Below, one piece after another: positions 15,658-23,156 of a stretch of DNA of 40,280 nucleotides. The translations under genes and the position numbers were made by a program. Source of the stretch: Victivallales bacterium (GTDB taxonomy: Bacteria; Verrucomicrobiota; Lentisphaeria; Victivallales; UBA1829); contig JAEEQN010000030.1 in NCBI GenBank assembly GCA_016285345.1, positions 1 through 40,280 on the forward strand, written 5' to 3'. The notes under the pieces were generated by a model that was given only the letters and a program-made list of their open reading frames with translations, ran no database searches and was not told the DNA's origin. Every line of letters begins with the position of its first letter. Within the stretch, counting starts at the first letter, position 1.

Positions 15658-16283
15658 AAAACGTTTTACTCATCTTGCTGGTAATCCTGCTCGGATTCGT
15701 CGGGGGCTGCCTTTTTATCGAGCCGTATCAGCATCACGCGTTCCATGCGCACCTCTACGCCACGAGATGCACGGCGACCCTCGGCGGCCACATCGGCGAG
15801 ATCCTGCACTGCATGGCACGGCCCGACGAGGAACCGGAAATCTGGCAGGAAGTAAATGAGACTCCGCCCGAGATCACGCCGGATATGACGGTCGCCGATC
15901 TGATTCGGGAGGCCCTGCGCCGGGAGTTCTTAATCGAAAAAGATCTTTGCTGTCCGCACAGCAAGCGTCCCTATCTGGTGTTCCCCGTGCCCGCTTCGGT
16001 CCTGCTTCGGCCCGAGAATCCGCAGCACCGGATCCCGATTGTCATGGACTGTCCGGATTCCCACATGGAGACCGATTTCATGGTGAAGCTGTTCATGGCG
16101 CGGGATTCGCACACAGGGAAGAAATACCACCTCACGGCGCGCGTGCTGTACGCGGACGGCGGTGTCGGAACGATCAGTATGGAGGAAGCCGAACAGCTCG
16201 TTTCCAAGTATTCGCCCGTGCCAATCGAGCTGAAGCCGGAAACAACCGACGGAACCGGCGTCCGGTCCGGCGACGGCGAGTAA
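15654..16283 (+). CDS. Membrane-anchored protein, tandem paralogue 1
   Basis: A 209-residue protein with an N-terminal hydrophobic anchor (LLILLVILLGFVGGCLF); the Cys at 19 could be a lipidation site, but the box is not clean. Conserved points shared with the next two genes are TVADLIREAL, a C-P pair (CCPHSKRPYLVFPV), a P(V/I)V-M-C/D-C strand and a C-terminal LYADGGVGTISMEEAEQLV. These features (Cys pair, V-x-x-DG followed by an acidic helix) recall the globular part of H-X9-DG pseudopilins. However, the prepilin FTLVE signal is absent. Probably faces the periplasm; function unknown. It has a very good GGGAGG ribosome site. Confidence 0.75.
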   Translation: MKNVLLILLVILLGFVGGCLFIEPYQHHAFHAHLYATRCTATLGGHIGEILHCMARPDEEPEIWQEVNETPPEITPDMTVADLIREALRREFLIEKDLCCPHSKRPYLVFPVPASVLLRPENPQHRIPIVMDCPDSHMETDFMVKLFMARDSHTGKKYHLTARVLYADGGVGTISMEEAEQLVSKYSPVPIELKPETTDGTGVRSGDGE

Positions 16284-16342
16284 AACGCCGCCCGGAATCA
16301 TCCGTCCGAACATACTTTTTTCATCTTTTTCTGTTCTTCCTA

Positions 16343-16371
16343 TTGGTTTTTCCGGCGGGCTGTGGTATAAT
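16343..16371 (+). promoter_or_regulatory. Promoter of paralogues 2 and 3
   Basis: TTGGTT (16343-16348), a 17-bp spacer and a perfect TATAAT (16366-16371) with TGG before it, about 55 bp before the start codon. Confidence 0.75.
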
Positions 16372-16426
16372 AGTAGGGAATCCGCTTTTTATCAGAGGAA
16401 TCGCGAATCAGCACGCCGGAGAGGAA

Positions 16427-16987
16427 ATGACGATGCCGGAAGGACCTGAAAAACAATCCGATAGCCCGCGAAACGGCCTGCGCGAATTCAGCATCCTGTT
16501 ATTGAAAATCCTGCTCTGGTTCATCGGGATCGTGGCGGTGCTCGCCGTGCTTGCGGGCCTCTTCCTGCCGCCTTTAGGACAGCCTTCGGAAAAAGGTTAT
16601 TATATGGATTGCTCCTCAAAACTCATTCTGCTCGAGAAGAATATATACAGGCTTGCGAAAGAGAGGAAAGAGGAGGGAAAAACGGATGAGTGTTCGGCGT
16701 GCGATCTGATCCGGGACGACCTGAGCCAGTATGGCGACAACATAAAAGTGAATTTTAAATGCTCGAAAGATCATCATGCATACCTGATCTTCCCCGTTTC
16801 CGCGTATATCGGTCTTTACGAGGACTCTGTTCAGCCACCGGTCCCCGTCGCCATGTGCCATCCCGGCGTTCACGAGAAGCCCGGGACGCCCGTTCTCTTT
16901 TCCGACGGAACGGTCAAGGCTTTGTCCAAAAAAGAGGCCGAAGCGCTCATGGCGGGGCAATCTCTCCAGCCCGCGTTTGAAAAATGA
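16427..16987 (+). CDS. Membrane-anchored protein, tandem paralogue 2
   Basis: A 186-residue protein with a cytoplasmic tail of about 20 residues and a single transmembrane helix (about 23-48). The outer domain has paired cysteines (MDCSSK, CSACDLI, FKCSKDHHAYLIFPV) and the same PVPVAMCHPGVH and PVLFSDGTVKALSKKEAEAL signatures as its neighbours. ATG at 16427 (GGAG upstream) and ATG at 16433 (GAGG upstream) are equally plausible. It has its own strong promoter and its stop overlaps an ATG of the next frame. No prepilin motif. Function unknown. Confidence 0.75.
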   Translation: MTMPEGPEKQSDSPRNGLREFSILLLKILLWFIGIVAVLAVLAGLFLPPLGQPSEKGYYMDCSSKLILLEKNIYRLAKERKEEGKTDECSACDLIRDDLSQYGDNIKVNFKCSKDHHAYLIFPVSAYIGLYEDSVQPPVPVAMCHPGVHEKPGTPVLFSDGTVKALSKKEAEALMAGQSLQPAFEK

Positions 16988-17007
16988 CCCGAGGAGGGAA
17001 AATAAGT

Positions 17008-17643
17008 ATGGATTGGAAGAAACGGTTCGATATCCCCAAAGAAGCAGGCTGCGGCTTGATAATAGGCATCCTCCTGATCGCGGTGCTCGTGTCTTTTCTT
17101 TTCAGACCAATTTGCTCAAAGAGTGCGGCCCATTCCCGCCGATGTATCGCAAATCTGAACGTTATCCCTAAATACATGTACTATACGGCGGAAGAAATGG
17201 AACCGGAAGACCTGGCGAAAATGACGGTCGCCGATCTGCTTCAGGAGTCGATCCGCATGTGGAAAATGAAGAAAGATTTGGTCGTCTGTCCCATTGACGG
17301 TCGGCCGTATGATATCTTCCCTCTGTCCGCCGCCGAGTTTGTCCGGCATTTCGAATCCTGGGATCATCCGGTCCCGGTCGTCATGTGCCGCGGCACGCAT
17401 GTGAAAGAAGTAAGGGGATGGACCGGCTGGTACAAAACATACTACGGAACGCCAGTCGTTTATATGGACGGGCTCAGAGAATTGAGCCGGGAAGAGGCGG
17501 AGAAACTCGTTTCGGAGTTATCGCCGGAACCGATAGAGTTTCCGACACAACAGGCAGTCGAACTGGACGGCTTATCATCCGGTTATCCGTCCGGTTCGAC
17601 ATTCGGACCGTCATTTACAATCAAGTCAATATCAGACAATTGA
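17008..17643 (+). CDS. Membrane-anchored protein, tandem paralogue 3
   Basis: A 211-residue protein with a basic N-terminus, a transmembrane helix (about 14-34, GLIIGILLIAVLVSFLF) and an outer domain with RRCIANLNVIPKYM, MTVADLLQES, VVCPIDGRPYDIFPL, PVPVVMCRGTHV and PVVYMDGLRELSREEAEKLV. It aligns with the two genes before it along the whole outer domain and has an extra Ser/Gly-rich tail. ATG at 17008 (GGAGGG nine bases upstream) is preferred over ATG at 16984, which overlaps the previous stop but places charged residues first. Likely co-transcribed with paralogue 2. Confidence 0.75.
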   Translation: MDWKKRFDIPKEAGCGLIIGILLIAVLVSFLFRPICSKSAAHSRRCIANLNVIPKYMYYTAEEMEPEDLAKMTVADLLQESIRMWKMKKDLVVCPIDGRPYDIFPLSAAEFVRHFESWDHPVPVVMCRGTHVKEVRGWTGWYKTYYGTPVVYMDGLRELSREEAEKLVSELSPEPIEFPTQQAVELDGLSSGYPSGSTFGPSFTIKSISDN

Positions 17644-17735
17644 CAGAGTGACGGACGGATTTGACGGTCGTTCCGTCATTTCCGCAGGATAATCGAAAAC
17701 CGGCATTTCAGGTCAGAATAAAAAGGAAGGTTGTT

Positions 17736-17852
17736 ATGTTTTATTATCTTTTCTGTTTATTTCTTTGCGACTCCCTGCCGAGACATAAGGAACGCCGGGG
17801 AATCCGTGGAGATTCGCCCGGCGCAAACGGGACAGATTTCTTAAAAGTATGA
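17736..17852 (+). CDS. Possible 38-residue peptide (doubtful)
   Basis: A short frame (MFYYLFCLFLCDSL...) with AAGGAAGG upstream. Its second half overlaps an inverted repeat that may be a terminator, and nothing recognisable is encoded. It may be only the end of the preceding transcript. Confidence 0.2.
   Translation: MFYYLFCLFLCDSLPRHKERRGIRGDSPGANGTDFLKV
17793..17823. terminator. GC-rich hairpin between converging genes
   Basis: CGCCGGG-GAATC / GATTC-G-CCCGGCG with a 6-nt loop and one bulge, followed on the plus strand only by a weak T-containing stretch. It lies between the paralogue cluster and the converging serpin gene. A second perfect inverted repeat TGACGGA/TCCGTCA (17649-17678) directly follows paralogue 3. 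Confidence 0.4.
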
Positions 17853-17859
17853 TCCGGTC

Positions 17860-19089
17860 TTATTTCGCGGTCGGATCGTTGACGCGGCCCGCGAAGAGGA
17901 CGAGTCCGGTCTGGTTGTCGCGGATGAGGACCATGAACGGACGGTCGGCGCGGAACTGGTGGACGGGATCAGGCATGCCGATGGAGGTGATCCTCGCCAT
18001 GCCGATGGCGGTCGCGGCGGCGGCCTTCGTGGAGACTTCGTCCATCTTCAGCGCGGTCTTGTGCACCACGTTTTCGATCTTGAGCGCTTCCTCGGTGTCG
18101 ATGCCGGAGAAGTCGGCGAAATTGGAGAACGGGGTCTTCATGCCGAGGCCCTGGAGGGTCTTGTTGAGGTCGAGCTTGCAGGTCAGGTCGGTCTTCGGCA
18201 GCCAGACGCGCGTTTCGCCGCCCTGACGGCTTCCGAGCCAGGCGTCAAGCTTGTCGCCGATGGAGGCGGCCATCTTCGCCAGCGCGGCCTCGCCGTGGTC
18301 GGTCCCGCCGTCGATCGGCATGAGCGCGATGAGTTCGAAGCGGCGGTTTTCGTAGGGCAGGACGATGGCGTGGACGTTGTCCTGAGGCGCCGCGCAGTAG
18401 GCGATGCCTTTGCTCTTCTGGTACATCATCTGGACTTCCTTCTCCGCGCCGCCGAACTGCGTGAAGACCATCGGCTTCGTGTCGTCCTTCGGGAACGGGT
18501 TCGCCCATTTCGCCTCGAAGTACAGCGTGTTCAGCAGGACCATGGCGGTGTCCTTGCTGAAGAAATCGGGCGAGAGGAGGTCCTTGATCATGTTCTTCGT
18601 GCGGGCTTCGACGTAGGCATTGATCTTCGCGGCGACCTTCGCGGACTGGCCGAAATCCTCCTTGTAGAACGCGCCGCCGTAATACTTCTTGATCATTTCG
18701 GTGAATTCGGGCAGCACGTTCTGGTCCGTGTCGGTCCAGACGGAGTTGGAGACCAGGACTTCGGTCTTTTCCGCCTCGGCGTACTGCTTCGTGACGGAGT
18801 CGAAGAACGCGCCGCAGGCCGCGGGATCGGCGGGCAACCCGAGCACCTTGCGGATCTCGTCGGCGGTCGTGCCCTTCGCGCCGCAGTAGACCATGCCGAA
18901 CGCGCCGTCGATGCTGAACGGCGAGATGAACATGTTCTTCTTCGCGTCCGCCTTGCAGACGGTATCGAAGAGCTTGAAGCCCTGACGGTTCAGGTCGGCG
19001 GCGACCTTCTGGTCGGCGGCTTCGTCGGCGAACGCGGGCAGCGCGACGCTCATGGCGCACAACGCGGCGTGAAACAGTGTTTTTTTCAT
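17860..19089 (-). CDS. Secreted serpin (serine protease inhibitor)
   Basis: A 409-residue exported serpin with a signal peptide ending PAFA|DE. Family landmarks are present: NMFISPFSIDGAFGMVYCGA, VSNSVWTD, NTLYFEAKWANPF, the hinge EVSTKAAAATA and the C-terminal RADRPFMVLIRDNQTGLVLFAGRV. The small residues of the hinge (Ala4) predict an inhibitory serpin. The reactive loop follows as IGMARITSIGM, and the scissile bond is probably near Arg-Ile-Thr, but the exact P1 is uncertain. It may protect the cell from host or competitor proteases. The ATG follows AAGGAG. Single-gene unit; no associated protease gene nearby. Confidence 0.93.
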   Translation of the reverse strand: MKKTLFHAALCAMSVALPAFADEAADQKVAADLNRQGFKLFDTVCKADAKKNMFISPFSIDGAFGMVYCGAKGTTADEIRKVLGLPADPAACGAFFDSVTKQYAEAEKTEVLVSNSVWTDTDQNVLPEFTEMIKKYYGGAFYKEDFGQSAKVAAKINAYVEARTKNMIKDLLSPDFFSKDTAMVLLNTLYFEAKWANPFPKDDTKPMVFTQFGGAEKEVQMMYQKSKGIAYCAAPQDNVHAIVLPYENRRFELIALMPIDGGTDHGEAALAKMAASIGDKLDAWLGSRQGGETRVWLPKTDLTCKLDLNKTLQGLGMKTPFSNFADFSGIDTEEALKIENVVHKTALKMDEVSTKAAAATAIGMARITSIGMPDPVHQFRADRPFMVLIRDNQTGLVLFAGRVNDPTAK

Positions 19090-19226
19090 GGTTTTGCTCC
19101 TTGTATGGGGGTGTGTTTCAGATCGTTTTCTATGAATTAGACGGGCAAAACGCGGAAATCTTAGCGGAGAACCGCATTTTTTTCAAAAAAACACCGGATT
19201 CTTTTGTGTACAGCAGGCGTTTTTCC

Positions 19227-19254
19227 TTGATTTCATACCTTTTTATGCTATTGT
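19227..19254 (+). promoter_or_regulatory. Promoter of the duplicated small membrane protein genes
   Basis: TTGATT (19227-19232), a 16-bp spacer and TATTGT (19249-19254) preceded by TGC, about 50 bp before the first start. Confidence 0.65.
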
Positions 19255-19303
19255 AACTGCATGAACGACAATCCGCAACCGGAAAAACGGAGCCCCAACG
19301 GAC

Positions 19304-19681
19304 ATGGAACACGGCAATACACCTGACGACGGGAGCGCCTCGGAACAGGCGTCCGGCCCCGTGGCGGCATTTCAGGAGAAAATGGAAACATGGACCGACA
19401 GGGTCGGCTATGGCGCCAAACGCGGCTTGATCTGCGGACTCTTCACAGCGTGGGGATTTGCCGTTGTGGTGCTGATTGTCCATTCCGCACAAGCAGCACT
19501 CACACATTCCTTCGGCAAACAGGACACAGGCACGCTCGGCGAGATGCTTGTGAATTCGTTTTTCTTCGTGGTCGGACTGACCATTTTTGTTACGCCGGTC
19601 GGAGTGATCGTCGGAGCCATTCTGGGCGCAGCGGGGATCATCCGGAAGAAGAAAAAAACGGATGGAGACGCACAAACATGA
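19304..19681 (+). CDS. Small two-helix membrane protein, duplicate 1
   Basis: A 125-residue protein with a hydrophilic N-terminus (1-35), the block RVGYGAKRGLICG, a transmembrane helix (about 42-66), a short loop, a second helix (about 84-110, with TPVGVIVGAILGAAGII) and a Lys-rich tail. It is not assigned to a known family. Its two conserved blocks recur almost unchanged at DNA level in the next gene, with which it overlaps by ATGA. A weak GGAG lies 11 nt before the ATG. Confidence 0.7.
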   Translation: MEHGNTPDDGSASEQASGPVAAFQEKMETWTDRVGYGAKRGLICGLFTAWGFAVVVLIVHSAQAALTHSFGKQDTGTLGEMLVNSFFFVVGLTIFVTPVGVIVGAILGAAGIIRKKKKTDGDAQT

Positions 19682-20043
19682 AAGACGACCTGACGTCAGC
19701 AGGCGGAACGGCGGCTGAAAACAGGGTCGGCTATGGGGCCAAACGCGGCTTGATCTGCGGATTCTTCACAGCGTGGGGGCTTGCCTTTCTGCACGGGATC
19801 TTTCTGATCGTGTATTTCCTGACCGCCTACAATAGAGCTTCATCCGATTACGACACATCAATGATGGATTATGTCGAACTCGGGTTTCATGTCGTAGAAG
19901 AAAATGGAGTATATCTCATAATCTTCTGGTCGCTTCTAATCGTTCCGGCCGGAGTGATCGTCGGAGCCATTCTGGGCGCGGTGGGAATCATCCGGAAGAA
20001 AAAACCTGCGAATGAACCGTCCTCATCCGAACCGGGACCGTGA
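19678..20043 (+). CDS. Small two-helix membrane protein, duplicate 2
   Basis: A 121-residue copy of the preceding gene. RVGYGAKRGLICGFFTAWG and PAGVIVGAILGAVGIIRKKK are nearly identical, whereas the N-terminal tail and the loop between the helices (YNRASSDYDTSMMDYVELGF) have changed completely. It begins within the stop of duplicate 1. The arrangement suggests a recent tandem duplication with a variable outer loop; function unknown. Confidence 0.7.
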   Translation: MKDDLTSAGGTAAENRVGYGAKRGLICGFFTAWGLAFLHGIFLIVYFLTAYNRASSDYDTSMMDYVELGFHVVEENGVYLIIFWSLLIVPAGVIVGAILGAVGIIRKKKPANEPSSSEPGP

Positions 20044-20050
20044 TCCCATC

Positions 20051-20431
20051 TTATTCCGGCTTAAAGACCTTGGAATCAAGCGACCGGATGCTCCGGAAAT
20101 GCTTCTGATTGGCGCTGCACAGCGTGAGGGAATGCTCGCAGGCTGTCGCGAAGACGAGCGCGTCGGCGAGCTGGATGCCGGAGCGCGGAGCGTGTTCCTC
20201 GATGAAGATCACGGCGCGGTGCGAGATCGCCTCCGTGATCGGCAGGACGGTGAAATCCAGCGCGTTCAGGAACTGCTTGATCAGGCTCTGTTCCTGCCTG
20301 CTCCGCGCGCCCTGCATCAGCTCCATGTAGTTGACCGCGGAGATGAAGCGGTTTTCGTCGCCGTCGATCTCCTTCGCCGCCTTCTTCGAGCCGCGAAGCG
20401 CCCAGATCAGGACATCCGTATCGAACAGCAT
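20051..20431 (-). CDS. vapC: PIN-domain toxin (VapC-like)
   Basis: A 126-residue PIN-domain ribonuclease, the toxin of a type II pair. The acidic metal-binding residues are visible: MLFDTDVLIW (Asp4/Asp6), NYMELMQG (Glu), LADALVFATA (Asp) and a terminal SANQKHF stretch. VapC enzymes usually cut tRNA or rRNA. Its ATG shares one base with the antitoxin stop (TGATG), and GAGG lies inside the antitoxin gene, so the two are translationally coupled. The target RNA cannot be told from sequence. Confidence 0.88.
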   Translation of the reverse strand: MLFDTDVLIWALRGSKKAAKEIDGDENRFISAVNYMELMQGARSRQEQSLIKQFLNALDFTVLPITEAISHRAVIFIEEHAPRSGIQLADALVFATACEHSLTLCSANQKHFRSIRSLDSKVFKPE

Positions 20432-20676
20432 CAGCGGAACCTCGGTTTGCGGATCGTTTCCACGTAGACGGCGGGATCGGCCATATCGGGGCGGTCGCTC
20501 CACATGCCGAACGCGGCAAGATCGGCGGTTTTGACCTTCGCCTTCTTCGTTTGGGCAAGAGGAACGATGACGGCGCGGTGTTTCCCGCGATGCGTGAGCG
20601 TGACCGTTTCGTGGCGGTCGATGGCCGTCATGACCTCGCGCATTCTTTTTCTGAGATCCAGGACACTTGCTTCCAT
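20431..20676 (-). CDS. Phd/YefM-type antitoxin
   Basis: An 81-residue protein. Residues 1-45 (SVLDLRKRMREVMTAIDRHE, VTLTHRGKHRAVIVPL) match the Phd/YefM DNA-binding fold, and the C-terminal part (FGMWSDRPDMADP, VETIRKPRF) should wrap the toxin. It is preceded by a perfect AAAGGAGG site and a promoter whose -10 overlaps a palindrome, as expected for self-repression by the complex. Phd-type antitoxins paired with PIN toxins are a known combination. Confidence 0.85.
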   Translation of the reverse strand: MEASVLDLRKRMREVMTAIDRHETVTLTHRGKHRAVIVPLAQTKKAKVKTADLAAFGMWSDRPDMADPAVYVETIRKPRFR

Positions 20677-20691
20677 GGTTCGCCTCCTTTG

Positions 20692-20734
20692 AAAGTGCAC
20701 ACTTGTACTATACACTTCTTTCGCAAAAATGCAA
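20692..20734 (-). promoter_or_regulatory. Promoter and probable operator of the toxin-antitoxin pair
   Basis: On the minus strand TTGCAT (20729-20734), a 16-bp spacer and TATAGT (20707-20712). TGTA-TAG-TACA covers the -10 box, and AAGTG-TG-CACTT follows directly towards the gene. These two palindromes are candidate antitoxin binding sites. Confidence 0.6.
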
Positions 20735-20771
20735 GCGGAAATCCGTGTTTTTGTTCGGGGTATACGGGAAA

Positions 20772-22571
20772 TCAATACGTCAGCTCGTTCATGGAGAACG
20801 GCTTGAACGACTTGATCTTCTGTTCGCGCGCGGCGGGGTCGACGGAGAGGTATTTCCAGCGGTTGAACGCGAAATCGTGCGGCATGTAGCCGGAGAGCCA
20901 TTCGTGCGCCATCACGAAGCACATGGTGTGCGTCTCGAATATCCAGGGGCATTCCCCCTGCAGGAACCGGATCATTTCGCGCGATTTCGCGGCGTATTCG
21001 GCGGGATCGGAAATCGCGAGGAATTCACGGTACATGGCGTCGTATTCCGCCGAACGGTAGTTCACGCGGTTGCAGCCGCCGGCGTTCTCGCCGTAGAAGA
21101 GCTGGAGGAAGTTTTCGGCGTCGGGGTAGTCGGCGGTCCAGGAGTAGCGGAAGAGCTGGATGCTGCCCGCGCGGAGTTTCTGCACGAAGCGCGGCCAGGT
21201 GTTGAACTCCGGTTGGATTTCGATCCCGATCTCCGCCATGTCGTTCGCCATCAGCTCGGCGGTCTGACGGTAGAACGTGTCGCTGCCGGTCTGGTCGAAC
21301 GTGATCACGAGCGCGCGTCCGGTCTTCGGGTCGATGCCGTCCTTGTATCCGGCAAGTTCGAGCTCGCGTTTCGCGGCTTCAATATCACGATGGCCGAGCT
21401 CTGGATGAGGTTCCGTAACCGCGCCCGGGACGCCCGGCGGGACCGGCCCGTAGGCGGCGGAGAAACGGCTCCCGGAGTGTTCGATGCGGCGTTCGCGGTC
21501 GAACGCGAGCGTGATGGCGCGCCGGAGGTGCGGATTGTTTCCGAGGAGCGGATCGGTGAAGTTGAAGCCGATGTAGTTGGTCTCGAGCTGGGGACGGGAG
21601 AGCAGGCGGATGCCGCGTCCGCGCAGCGCGGGGGACAACTCCAGGTCCTTGTTCACGACCGCCTCGAAGCACTCGCTGTCGGGCACATACAGGTCCAGAC
21701 GGCCCTGCAGGAACATCAGCCACGAGGCGAGGGGCTGTTTCACGAGGTAGCAGGAGATGCGGTCGGCGGCGGGCAGCGTGCGTCCGTCGGATTCCGCGTG
21801 GTAGCCGTCGTAGCGCGCCATTTCGATGATGTAGTCCTTCTCCCAGCGGGTCAGGCGGAACGGCCCGGATCCCTGCGGATGGTCCGCGAAGTCGTCGCCG
21901 TAATGCTCCAGCGCGCGGCGGGAGACGACGGCGGTGTACGGCAGGGCGAGGGCGTACAGGAATCTCGGATCGGCTTTTTCCAAATGGATCACCAGCGTGC
22001 GGTCGTCCCTGATCTCCAGCCCCTCGCACAAACCGTCGTAGGGCGAGAGATCGCCTTCGGCTGCCGCTTCCGTACGTTTCTGGAACGCGTCAAGCCCGCG
22101 GATGCGGTCGCGGATCAGCCAGAACCCGGGCGAACGCAGTCGCGTATCGGCGAGGCGCAGGATGGAGAACGCGACGTCGCGCGCGGTGATCTTCCGGGCG
22201 GATTCGTCTTCGTTCGCAAAGACTCCGCCGTCCTGGAAATAGAGGTCGTCGCGGAGCGTGCAGGTGTAGGCCGTGCCGTCTGCCGAGACTTCCGGCATGG
22301 AAATCATCATGCACGGTTCCAGCAGGTATTCGCCCTCGGCGTAACGGTATTGCAGGAGCGTGTCGTAGAACGCGCCGCAGACGTACTGGCTGGTGGTGTC
22401 GGCGGCAAGCGCGGGGTCAAGCGTGTTGATCTGCTTGCCGAGGCTCATCACCACGCGTTTTTCCGTGGCGGCGTCCGTGTTTCCGTCTCCGCAGGCGCAG
22501 AGGACCAGGAAAAGCGGACACAGCAGGGCCGCGCACAGAAAACGATGAATTGAGGAGGAAACAGTGTTCAT
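20772..22571 (-). CDS. Family 5 extracellular solute-binding lipoprotein (peptide-type)
   Basis: A 599-residue lipoprotein (lipobox LCAC, Cys27) of the SBP_bac_5 family, which delivers peptides or similar solutes to ABC importers. Typical blocks are INTLDPALAADTTSQYV, ITARDVAFSILR, QGSGPFRLTRWEKDYIIEMA, NYIGFNFTDPLLGNNPHLRR, DYPDAENFLQLFYG and YRSAEYDAMYREF. The length is normal. Its start overlaps the recX stop by ATGA. No permease or ATPase gene accompanies it, so it is an orphan binding protein whose transporter must be encoded elsewhere; the ligand is unknown. Confidence 0.92.
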   Translation of the reverse strand: MNTVSSSIHRFLCAALLCPLFLVLCACGDGNTDAATEKRVVMSLGKQINTLDPALAADTTSQYVCGAFYDTLLQYRYAEGEYLLEPCMMISMPEVSADGTAYTCTLRDDLYFQDGGVFANEDESARKITARDVAFSILRLADTRLRSPGFWLIRDRIRGLDAFQKRTEAAAEGDLSPYDGLCEGLEIRDDRTLVIHLEKADPRFLYALALPYTAVVSRRALEHYGDDFADHPQGSGPFRLTRWEKDYIIEMARYDGYHAESDGRTLPAADRISCYLVKQPLASWLMFLQGRLDLYVPDSECFEAVVNKDLELSPALRGRGIRLLSRPQLETNYIGFNFTDPLLGNNPHLRRAITLAFDRERRIEHSGSRFSAAYGPVPPGVPGAVTEPHPELGHRDIEAAKRELELAGYKDGIDPKTGRALVITFDQTGSDTFYRQTAELMANDMAEIGIEIQPEFNTWPRFVQKLRAGSIQLFRYSWTADYPDAENFLQLFYGENAGGCNRVNYRSAEYDAMYREFLAISDPAEYAAKSREMIRFLQGECPWIFETHTMCFVMAHEWLSGYMPHDFAFNRWKYLSVDPAAREQKIKSFKPFSMNELTY

Positions 22572-23095
22572 TCTTCGTCCGTCCCTCCGCCTTCCTCGCG
22601 CATCCAGCGGTCCGCGGCATTGATGGCGTCTTCGTAAGTGAACCCGCGTCCCACGAGACAGCGCACGGCCTTCGCCTTGCGTTTGCGCACGTCGGGTTCG
22701 CGGCGGAACTGCGCGGCTTTCCGGTGAAGCACGGCGAACGCGTTTTCGCCGTCTTCGGAACTAGAATCCGCCCCAGTGTCATTTACCGGTTCATCCTCGT
22801 CCTTCCCGTTCAGGGTCTGCTCGATGATCTCCTGCGGGATGCCGCGTTTGCGGAGCGCCATGCGGATGCGCGCCGGACCGTATCCGCGCGAACGGTAGGA
22901 CCGCGCGACGTCCTCGGCGAGGAAATCGTCGTGAAGCGCGCCCATGCGTTTGACCGCAAGCACGGCCTCATCGATCTCGGCAGGCGAAAAGAGTTTCTTC
23001 GCGCCGAGTTTCGAGCGCAGTTCGGCGGTGGAGACGAGGCGTTTCGCGAGAATCTCCACGGCGGCGACGAGTGCGGTTTTCTTTTCGGGGGGCAT
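22568..23095 (-). CDS. recX: RecX-family regulatory protein
   Basis: A 175-residue, helix-rich protein resembling RecX, which binds and restrains RecA filaments. Features include AVEILAKRLVSTAELRSKL, EIDEAVLAVKRMGALHDD, FLAEDVARSYRSRGYGPARI, RMALRKRGIPQEII and a final three-helix repeat (CLVGRGFTYEDAINAADRWM). An acidic insert (about 98-117) separates the repeats. The start at 23095 follows AAAGGG. recA is not in the window. It is co-transcribed with the following solute-binding protein gene. Confidence 0.88.
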   Translation of the reverse strand: MPPEKKTALVAAVEILAKRLVSTAELRSKLGAKKLFSPAEIDEAVLAVKRMGALHDDFLAEDVARSYRSRGYGPARIRMALRKRGIPQEIIEQTLNGKDEDEPVNDTGADSSSEDGENAFAVLHRKAAQFRREPDVRKRKAKAVRCLVGRGFTYEDAINAADRWMREEGGGTDEE

Positions 23096-23127
23096 GTCCG
23101 GGTCCCTTTCTATATCGGCTTGAGGAA

Positions 23128-23156
23128 AAGATACACCGGAATCATGCGAAAATCAA
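23128..23156 (-). promoter_or_regulatory. Promoter of recX
   Basis: On the minus strand TTGATT (23151-23156, overlapping the mtaB stop), a 17-bp spacer and TATCTT (23128-23133), about 33 bp before the start codon. Confidence 0.5.

Noticed and set aside
17661-17852. 63-codon frame as a gene
   Set aside because: The ATG at 17661 has no ribosome site and the peptide is unremarkable; only the shorter frame from 17736 was kept as doubtful.
19261-19326. 21-codon upstream reading frame before the duplicated membrane genes
   Set aside because: It begins about at the predicted transcription start, has no ribosome site and overlaps the first gene in another frame.
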